Source: an uncultured Bacteroidaceae bacterium
GTDB lineage: Bacteria > Bacteroidota > Bacteroidia > Bacteroidales > Bacteroidaceae
NCBI GenBank assembly: GCA_904501775.1
Contig: CAJGCJ010000060.1
Span: 1-11,236, forward strand
Direction of reading: 5' to 3'
DNA length: 11,236 nucleotides
The notes beneath the pieces were generated by a model. That model was not told the DNA's origin and did not search any database. It was given only the letters and a program-made list of their open reading frames with translations. Both the position numbers and the translations under genes were made by a program. Shown one piece after another: positions 6,893 to 11,236 of this stretch. Each line of letters starts with the position of its first letter. Position 1 is the first letter of the stretch.

Positions 6893-8272
6893 ATGAGCAA
6901 CAACATTGAACGCAAAGTTCCCACCGAACTTGGAACCGAAAAGATAAGCAAACTGCTGATGCAATATGCCATACCCGCCATCATTGCGCAAACAGCGGCA
7001 TCGTTGTATCACACGATAGACAGTATCTTCATAGGACATATACCTGAAGTAGGAGCACTTGCCATCTCGGGCCTTGCAACAACATTCCCATTCATGAACC
7101 TGTCGGTCGCATTCGGCGCAATGGTGGGCGTTGGTGGAGCCACACAGCTGTCGGTGCGTTTAGGACAGCGCGACTACGATTCGGCAAAGACCATATTGGG
7201 CAATCTTGTGACACTCAACATCATTGTTGGAGTGCTATTCGCGGCAATATCACTGATATTCCTCGACCCCATACTCTTTTTCTTCGGTGCCAGCGATAGC
7301 ACACTTCCCTACGCACGCGCCTTTATGGAGATTATACTATACGGCAACATCATTACCCACCTCTATTTTGGTATCAACGCAGCACTAAGAGCATCGGGAC
7401 ACCCCAAGCAGGCGATGTATGCAACCATACTCACAGTGTGCATGAACGCACTGCTTGCACCGCTCTTCATATATGTTCTTGGCTGGGGCATACGCGGTGC
7501 TGCCGTAGCAACCATTCTGTCGCAGCTAATCACCCTATTGTGGCAAATAAGACTGTTGAGCAATCCCAACGAGCTTTTGCACCTGCAACGCGGAATATAC
7601 AAGCTGCGTTCGAACATTGTAAAAAGCATACTTGCGATAGGTATGTCGCCTTTCTTCATTAATGCAGCAGCCTGCATTGTGGTTATCATTCTGAACAAAG
7701 GGCTCAGAAACTACAGCAGCGACGGAGACATGTCCATTGCAGCATACGGCATTGCCAACCGCGTACAGTTCATATTTGTTATGGTGGTATTGGGCCTCAC
7801 ACAAGGCATGCAGCCGATAGTGGGATACAACTACGGAGCAAAGAAATTCCTGCGTGTAAAGGAGACACTCAAGCTCACAATAATATGGGCTACCATAATA
7901 ACCACACTCGGCTTCGTCATTGGCGAGGGCATGCCCGAAGCCGTTTCACGCGCCTTCACCACCGAGCAGGCACTCGTTGACAGCTCGTCAAAGGCAATGC
8001 GCATAATGTTCATCTTCATGCCCACCATTGGATTCCAGCTTGTTACAACAAACTTTTTCCAGAGCATCGGCAAAGTAAATAAATCGATATTCCTGTCGCT
8101 CACACGACAGATACTGTTTCTTATGCCGTTACTTGTCATATTACCTATATTCATGGGTGAGGATGGCGTATGGTACAGCATGCCGATATCGGATATCACA
8201 GCAGCACTGCTTACTGTGCTGTTGCTTGTGATGCAGTTCCGCGAGTGGAAGAACGAGAATATAAACCTATAA
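6893..8272 (+). CDS. MATE-family multidrug/sodium antiporter
   Basis: This 459-residue polytopic inner-membrane protein belongs to the MATE superfamily, which exports drugs or metabolites in exchange for Na+ or H+. The N-terminus is short and cytoplasmic; LLMQYAIPAIIAQTAASLYHTIDSIFIGH (residues 21-49) is the characteristic first helix and loop, and GALAISGLATTFPFMNL starts the second. About twelve hydrophobic segments follow in two similar halves; the second begins near ILAIGMSPFFINAAACIVVII, with the usual loop GMQPIVGYNYGAKK about midway through it. Length is typical (440-470). The sequence resembles the MepA/NorM-like group, but substrate and coupling ion cannot be read from it. The ATG at 6893 follows an AT-rich leader. 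The cytidylate-kinase-like gene begins 15 nt after the stop, so the two are almost certainly co-transcribed. Confidence 0.93.
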   Translation: MSNNIERKVPTELGTEKISKLLMQYAIPAIIAQTAASLYHTIDSIFIGHIPEVGALAISGLATTFPFMNLSVAFGAMVGVGGATQLSVRLGQRDYDSAKTILGNLVTLNIIVGVLFAAISLIFLDPILFFFGASDSTLPYARAFMEIILYGNIITHLYFGINAALRASGHPKQAMYATILTVCMNALLAPLFIYVLGWGIRGAAVATILSQLITLLWQIRLLSNPNELLHLQRGIYKLRSNIVKSILAIGMSPFFINAAACIVVIILNKGLRNYSSDGDMSIAAYGIANRVQFIFVMVVLGLTQGMQPIVGYNYGAKKFLRVKETLKLTIIWATIITTLGFVIGEGMPEAVSRAFTTEQALVDSSSKAMRIMFIFMPTIGFQLVTTNFFQSIGKVNKSIFLSLTRQILFLMPLLVILPIFMGEDGVWYSMPISDITAALLTVLLLVMQFREWKNENINL

Positions 8273-8287
8273 AACGAGATAGACAAA

Positions 8288-8911
8288 ATGGAAAGATTTG
8301 TAATTTCGATAGGCAGAGAGATTGGCAGCGGCGGTAAAGAGATTGCCGAGAAACTGGCCAAGCGCTTGAATGTTTCGGTGTACGACAAAAAACTGTTGGA
8401 GATAGCCGCACAAGAGAGTGGATTGGATGCTGCAACCTTTGAGAATGTCGACGAGCAGGAGTCGGGCTCGTTCTTGGGTGGCATGGTTGCACTGCGCAAC
8501 GTACTTGCCGGATACTTCAACGCAGACAGCTGCATGAACAGCGATGCACTCTTCGGCATACAGAGTGAGGCTATACGCACAATCGCCGAGCGTGAATCGT
8601 GCATCACAATAGGCCGTTGCTCCGAGTATGTGCTACGCGACCACCCCTGCATGATAAGCATCTTTATAACAGCCGACTGCAACGACCGCATACAGCGCAT
8701 AATGCAGAAAGAGGGATTAAGCGAGGAGAAGGCACGCGAATTCATGGAGCGAGGCGACAGAAAACGCAAATCATACCACGACTATTACGCAACAACCCAG
8801 TGGGGTGTTGCACACAGCTACGACCTGTGCGTAAACTCATCGCGCTTGGGCATTGACGGCACAGTCGATTTCATATATCAATACATCAGGAGCAAGCTAA
8901 AAATAGAATGA
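8288..8911 (+). CDS. Cytidylate-kinase-like family protein (PF13189)
   Basis: This 207-residue P-loop protein resembles nucleoside monophosphate kinases. Residues 5-27 hold the strand and P-loop (VISIGREIGSGGKEIAEKL), with the nucleotide-binding GSGGK at 13-17. VYDKKLL (31-37) is the family second motif, GRCSEYVLRD at 109-118 is the core strand-turn, and DRKRKSYHDYY at 157-167 is an Arg-rich lid-like segment. YDLCVNSSRLG near the end is also typical. It is not the housekeeping Cmk: sequence order and motifs match the Cytidylate_kin2 group, whose substrate is not established. It follows the MATE gene by 15 nt and overlaps the phosphoesterase start by 4 nt (ATGA), so it is the middle gene of a three-gene operon. 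Confidence 0.88.
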   Translation: MERFVISIGREIGSGGKEIAEKLAKRLNVSVYDKKLLEIAAQESGLDAATFENVDEQESGSFLGGMVALRNVLAGYFNADSCMNSDALFGIQSEAIRTIAERESCITIGRCSEYVLRDHPCMISIFITADCNDRIQRIMQKEGLSEEKAREFMERGDRKRKSYHDYYATTQWGVAHSYDLCVNSSRLGIDGTVDFIYQYIRSKLKIE

Positions 8912-9396
8912 AGAGAATAGGCATTCTATCGGACACACACGGTTATTGGGACGACAAATATCTGATACATTTTGCCGACTGCGACGAGATATGGCATGCA
9001 GGTGACATAGGTAGCAACATAATAATAGAGCAACTGGAAAGTTTCAAGCCTGTGAGAGCCGTATACGGAAATATCGACGGTGGCATCATGCGCAAGCTCT
9101 ACAAAGAGAAACTGCGTTTCAGAATAGAGGATTGCGAAGTGGTGATGAAACACATCGGTGGATATCCCGGCCGTTACGATGCATCGATACGCGAAGAGAT
9201 ATACTCACAGCCACCGCAGCTCTTCATCTCGGGACACTCGCACATTCTGAAAGTCATATATGACAAGAAGATTGACTGCCTGCACATAAACCCGGGAGCA
9301 GCCGGCAAGCAGGGGTGGCAACAACAGCGCACACTGATAAAGGTAACAATAGACGGCAAAACATTCAAGGACCTTGAAATAGTAGAACTGAAATAG
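8908..9396 (+). CDS. YfcE/MJ0936-type metallophosphoesterase
   Basis: This 162-residue protein is a calcineurin-like phosphoesterase of the YfcE group, small cytosolic phosphodiesterases with two metal ions. All metal-ligand motifs are visible: DTH at 9-11, GD at 32-33, GNID at 54-57, His82 in MKHIGGYPGRY, and GHSH at 109-112, followed by NPGAAG. Length is typical (155-185). E. coli YfcE cleaves model phosphodiesters such as bis-pNPP; the natural substrate is unknown. The start ATG overlaps the stop of the kinase-like gene (ATGA at 8908-8911). The stop codon TAG is part of a terminator stem shared with the convergent gene. Confidence 0.92.
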   Translation: MKRIGILSDTHGYWDDKYLIHFADCDEIWHAGDIGSNIIIEQLESFKPVRAVYGNIDGGIMRKLYKEKLRFRIEDCEVVMKHIGGYPGRYDASIREEIYSQPPQLFISGHSHILKVIYDKKIDCLHINPGAAGKQGWQQQRTLIKVTIDGKTFKDLEIVELK

Positions 9397-9416
9397 TCAA
9401 CGGCTATTTCAGTTCT
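9384..9416. terminator. Bidirectional hairpin built from the ends of two convergent genes
   Basis: AGAACTGAAATAG (9384-9396) pairs perfectly over 13 bp with 9404-9416 around a 7-nt loop. The left arm is the end of the phosphoesterase gene with its stop; the right arm is the end of the kinase-like gene with its stop. The downstream tracts are only partly T-rich (CTCTTCTTCTT on plus, CTACTATTTC on minus), so termination may be incomplete without a factor. Confidence 0.75.
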
Positions 9417-10171
9417 CTTCTTCTTATCTGCGACTTTAGTTTGTTCTTCAGGAAACGCTTTACCTTCTTACGTAGCCTGAACGAGAGGAACTGGTACATA
9501 CAGAAATCGAGATCAACACCACGTTCAGCAGAATACTTCAACATAAAATTATAGAGATGCTCGGTAGAGAGACCAAACTGCTCGAAACTGCGCATTGTAT
9601 CCCTTGTCCAAGGCACACGCCCGAAACGCATTCTGTTTATATCTGTGAGTGCAAAGTCATAACAGTTGTTCTTTTTGTTATATAAATAGAATATATTGCC
9701 CGGATTGTAGTCGAGAGGCAATATCCTTTTCTCTTGCAGGGATATGGTAAAGTATATGAATGATGAAGAGAGTTTCTTAAGTTCCTCTTGCGTATATTCC
9801 TCTACATTCAAATGTGAAAGCAACGGATAGTCGACATACTCGGTTACAAGATAGCCCGTATGAAAAAAGCCATTCTTCTTAACCTCGATATAGGCCACCG
9901 GAAAAGGAGTCTTTATCCCCTTCTCAAGCAACAGCATCGCATATTCATATGCCCTTTGAGCCTTACTCTTACGGAAGAACGTATATATAAAGCAATTGGC
10001 AAGTGTAGGTCGCTTGAACTTCTTTATAACATAAGGTTTACCGGCCAAGGTTACCTTTTCGACCACATTGCGATTATTGCAGAATACCTTATCGGGGGAA
10101 TATCCCTCTTTCATAATGCGCCTCAGCTCCGATTCCAAAAAACCGTAAGCAGGGTGTAAACAAATCTTCAT
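9404..10171 (-). CDS. Lipopolysaccharide-kinase-like (WaaP/InaA) protein
   Basis: This 255-residue protein has a protein-kinase-like fold of the Kdo/WaaP (PF06293) type, whose members phosphorylate sugars of the LPS inner core in the cytosol or at the inner membrane face. AGKPYVIKKFKRP (43-55) gives the ATP-binding lysine (50 or 51). YLVTEYVD (107-114) fits the hinge. LDYNPGNIFY (153-162) is the catalytic loop, with Asp154 and Asn159; ALTDINRMRFG (174-184) holds the metal-binding Asp177. The usual HxD histidine of the catalytic loop is replaced by Pro152. The C-terminus is strongly basic (RLRKKVKRFLKNKLKSQIRRRELK region), which could suit a membrane or LPS surface. It stands alone behind its own promoter. 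Family call fair to good; the LPS target is inference. Confidence 0.8.
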   Translation of the reverse strand: MKICLHPAYGFLESELRRIMKEGYSPDKVFCNNRNVVEKVTLAGKPYVIKKFKRPTLANCFIYTFFRKSKAQRAYEYAMLLLEKGIKTPFPVAYIEVKKNGFFHTGYLVTEYVDYPLLSHLNVEEYTQEELKKLSSSFIYFTISLQEKRILPLDYNPGNIFYLYNKKNNCYDFALTDINRMRFGRVPWTRDTMRSFEQFGLSTEHLYNFMLKYSAERGVDLDFCMYQFLSFRLRKKVKRFLKNKLKSQIRRRELK

Positions 10172-10209
10172 AATGTTTGGTGTTTATGTTGCAGATTGCG
10201 CCATGCAGC

Positions 10210-10243
10210 GCAGAAAACTTTTTTCAGAAAAAAAGTTTTCTGC
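10210..10243. repeat. Perfect 15-bp inverted repeat at the promoter of the kinase-like gene
   Basis: Positions 10210-10224 (GCAGAAAACTTTTTT) are the exact reverse complement of 10229-10243, with a 4-nt loop CAGA. The right end touches the candidate -7 element (10243-10250), and transcription would start inside the repeat, so the transcript would not contain the full hairpin. No T-run follows the stem on either strand. A DNA-level operator fits better than a terminator; this is inference. Confidence 0.6.
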
Positions 10244-10273
10244 AAAATTAATCAAAAACCCATTCTTTACAAG
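10243..10273 (-). promoter_or_regulatory. Bacteroides-type promoter for the kinase-like gene
   Basis: On the minus strand, TAATTTTG (10250 down to 10243) matches TAnnTTTG exactly. CTTG (10273 to 10270) stands 19 nt upstream and matches three of four bases of the -33 TTTG element, at the expected spacing. The leader to the ATG at 10171 would be about 65 nt. Confidence 0.6.
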
Positions 10274-10397
10274 CAGACATAACATATTTAACAAGCTATT
10301 AACTTTTCTTAAATATTCAGGCAAAAGATTACCGCGCATCAGACTTCAGCATTATATAATATATTACATTGGATTTGAAAGTTATGAATTATTGTTT

Positions 10398-10450
10398 CGG
10401 ATTCAAAACCCAGACACTCATTCTGCAGCGGATAACATATCCGCTGCATC
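10398..10450. repeat. REP-like repeat, copy A (full length, diverged)
   Basis: This 53-nt unit begins CGGATTCAAAACCC and ends in a hairpin with an 11-bp stem (10424-10434 with 10438-10448) and an ACA loop. It aligns without gaps to copy B at 10981-11033: six differences in the first 30 nt, two in the remaining 23. The last two form one base pair that is A-T here and T-A in copy B. Confidence 0.7.
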
Positions 10451-10471
10451 ACAAGACTAATTTAAAACGAG

Positions 10472-10494
10472 GCTTCGGATTTGCAATCCGAAGC
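10472..10494. repeat. Short hairpin, 10-bp stem with TGC loop
   Basis: GCTTCGGATT (10472-10481) pairs with AATCCGAAGC (10485-10494). The core GGATT-loop-AATCC is the same as in the hairpin of repeat copy B. No T-run follows. Confidence 0.65.
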
Positions 10495-10504
10495 AATACG
10501 AGTT

Positions 10505-10521
10505 GGGGATTTGCAATCCCC
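10505..10521. repeat. Short hairpin, 7-bp stem with TGC loop
   Basis: GGGGATT (10505-10511) pairs with AATCCCC (10515-10521), again sharing the GATT-TGC-AATC core with its neighbour 11 nt upstream. Confidence 0.6.
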
Positions 10522-10709
10522 TAAATAATCATAGGGTTGTAAAAACCCTCAAGCAATTCGATAATCCTCTCTTTAAAGTTCTCGGTATTCCGAACGATTG
10601 TACTTTCAGTTAAATTAAATTTAAAGTTACTCTGCATAGCAAGGGAACTGTATATAAAGGTAATTTTAAAAAGGAACGACACATTCGAAATTACAGCGTA
10701 GAGCCCTGA

Positions 10710-10771
10710 TTGATGCAGGGAATAATGCGAGGATGTTTGAGCATAGCGAGTTCCGAAGCATCCTGCATCAA
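10710..10771. repeat. Compound inverted repeat
   Basis: TTGATGCAGG (10710-10719) is the exact reverse complement of CCTGCATCAA (10762-10771). Inside it, AGGATG (10730-10735) can pair with CATCCT (10759-10764), competing for part of the outer stem. The whole could fold as a stacked stem-loop. Whether it acts as RNA or is a repeat remnant cannot be told from the sequence. Confidence 0.45.
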
Positions 10772-10877
10772 GCAGACAGGCTTGCAGCGGCAAGTTTGCA
10801 ACGGCTGAATAATGTTGCTTGCAACTTATGAACAGAAGTTGCAAACGACTAATTTATTATGTGTCGTAAGTTTTGCT

Positions 10878-10895
10878 CCTTTTGCGACCAAAAGG
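10878..10895. repeat. Short hairpin, 7-bp stem with CGAC loop
   Basis: CCTTTTG (10878-10884) pairs with CAAAAGG (10889-10895). The stem can extend with one bulge through CT/GAG. No T-run follows. Confidence 0.45.
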
Positions 10896-10980
10896 TGAGA
10901 AAATATATCCCTTAAAAGAGAGTACTGCTGAAAATGATACCGAGAAGACGATAGATAGTGTATAAGAAAAATTATTTTCT

Positions 10981-11033
10981 CGGGTTACAAACCCTTACAC
11001 TCATTTTGCAGCGGATTACAAATCCGCTGCATC
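10981..11033. repeat. REP-like repeat, copy B (full length)
   Basis: The unit contains two stems: GGGTT-ACA-AACCC (10982-10994), and an 11-bp stem with ACA loop (11007-11017 with 11021-11031). A preceding T-rich AT tract (ATTATTTTCT) resembles the sequences before copies A and C, so the repeat may extend a little upstream. Confidence 0.75.
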
Positions 11034-11073
11034 GCTGAATATTTAAGAACTACGGTTGTCAATCTTATTATTT

Positions 11074-11105
11074 CGGGTTACAAACCCTTACACTCGTTTT
11101 GCATC
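11074..11105. repeat. REP-like repeat, copy C (lacks the second hairpin)
   Basis: The first 30 nt (11074-11103) match copy B with one mismatch (A11003 versus G11096). The 21 nt that form the rest of copy B's large hairpin are then missing, and the sequence resumes at the same TC that follows the hairpin in copies A and B. The junction is at a TGCA, the tetranucleotide that flanks the hairpin on both sides in the full copies. Confidence 0.7.
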
Positions 11106-11139
11106 ACTACGCTATACCTTCATAAACCTTTATATAAAC

Positions 11140-11175
11140 AAAAAAAGTGGAGAGCAACTGCTCTCCACTTTTTTT
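11140..11175 (-). terminator. Intrinsic terminator for the partial secreted-protein gene
   Basis: A perfect 16-bp stem (11140-11155 with 11160-11175) has a 4-nt loop AACT. On the minus strand the stem ends in a run of seven T after GTGGAGAGC complementarity. It lies 19 nt past the stop codon of the minus-strand gene at the right edge. Confidence 0.88.
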
Positions 11176-11194
11176 ATAGTATGGTATTCGTCAA

Positions 11195-11236
11195 TTACTT
11201 AACAAGTACCTTCTTACCGTTGATGATGTAGATGCC
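11195..11236 (-). CDS. C-terminal end of a probable type IX-sorted secreted protein (5' end outside window)
   Basis: The last 13 codons before a TAA at 11195-11197 read GIYIINGKKVLVK. This matches the closing strand of the Por secretion system (type IX) C-terminal sorting domain, where a GxYIV-type strand is followed by NGKKV and a terminal Lys. In that system the domain directs outer-membrane export and is often cleaved. The body of the protein is outside the window, so its function is unknown. A strong terminator lies just downstream. The short length limits confidence, but the motif is distinctive for Bacteroidetes. Confidence 0.65.
   Translation of the reverse strand, partial: GIYIINGKKVLVK

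Larger units (their letters stand above)
10172..11194. other. About 1 kb without a convincing gene, rich in short hairpins
   Basis: This AT-rich stretch holds a promoter and inverted repeat at its left end, three copies of a dispersed repeat (10398, 10981, 11074), several separate hairpins and a terminator at its right end. Additional small stems are AGGGTT/AACCCT (10533-10549), CTTGC/GCAAG (10781-10794) and GTTGC/GCAAC (10814-10825). The two longer open frames here (10173-10460 plus, 10521-10844 minus) cross the repeats and do not resemble proteins. I see no tRNA, rRNA or attachment site. It reads as a landing zone for REP-like palindromes. Confidence 0.7.

Noticed and set aside
7831..8769. 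A 312-codon open frame on the minus strand
   Set aside because: It lies antisense to the MATE and kinase-like genes, both of which have clear family motifs. The long antisense frame follows from their codon usage.
10205..10243. An intrinsic terminator at the strong inverted repeat
   Set aside because: No T-run follows the stem on either strand and it overlaps a good promoter. A regulatory site is more likely.
10173..10460. A 95-codon open frame on the plus strand
   Set aside because: It crosses the promoter, the 15-bp dyad and repeat copy A, and its translation has no domain or even composition. It is best explained as chance.
10521..10844. A 107-codon open frame on the minus strand
   Set aside because: It runs through several inverted repeats (10533, 10710-10771, 10781, 10814), its translation has no recognisable domain, and it has no promoter or terminator pattern. 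It looks like an open frame across repeat DNA.
10398..11105. A CRISPR array, suggested by repeated units in a gene-free region
   Set aside because: There are only three copies, with unequal spacing (583 and 93 nt between starts), diverged sequence and no cas genes nearby.

Overview
The window looks like chromosomal DNA from a member of the Bacteroidales, probably a gut Bacteroidaceae or Prevotellaceae relative. The protein families and their variants fit (a TrmB with a FPDPQMKK motif, an Mrp without a CxxC pair, a short XseA, a 340-residue IlvE). Starts show no strong Shine-Dalgarno sequences. Several gaps hold matches to the Bacteroides -7 element TAnnTTTG. At the right edge is the tail of a protein ending GIYIINGKKVLVK, a typical type IX secretion C-terminal end. 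This assignment is inference; no rRNA or other phylogenetic marker is present.

Layout. (1) Positions 1-192 hold the C-terminal end of an unidentified plus-strand membrane protein, closed by a strong bidirectional terminator. (2) Positions 243-4144 hold a tightly packed minus-strand run, transcribed ilvE, DUF975 membrane protein, trmB, Dabb-domain protein, mrp, with gaps of 1 to 47 nt. (3) Positions 4258-6725 hold a second minus-strand operon, mnmA-xseA-xseB; mnmA and xseA overlap, and mnmA appears to start at TTG. (4) Positions 6726-6892 are a promoter region containing a nested palindrome between two candidate promoters that face each other. (5) Positions 6893-9396 hold a plus-strand operon: MATE transporter, cytidylate-kinase-like protein, YfcE-like phosphoesterase. 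(6) A 13-bp terminator stem built from the last codons of two convergent genes separates this operon from a WaaP/InaA-type kinase-like gene on the minus strand (9404-10171). (7) Positions 10172-11194 are about 1 kb without a convincing gene. This stretch is AT-rich and full of short hairpins and three copies of a dispersed repeat. (8) Positions 11140-11236 hold a terminator and the last 13 residues of a secreted-protein gene.

Most genes are housekeeping: branched-chain amino-acid transamination, tRNA m7G46 and s2U34 modification, Fe-S cluster carrier, and exonuclease VII. I see no CRISPR array, phage module, toxin-antitoxin pair, integrase, tRNA or rRNA. The parts most worth a second look are non-coding: the REP-like repeat cluster with one compensatory base-pair change and one precise hairpin loss, the palindrome at 6785-6807, and the 15-bp inverted repeat next to the promoter of the kinase-like gene. 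I found no convincing new multi-gene system.
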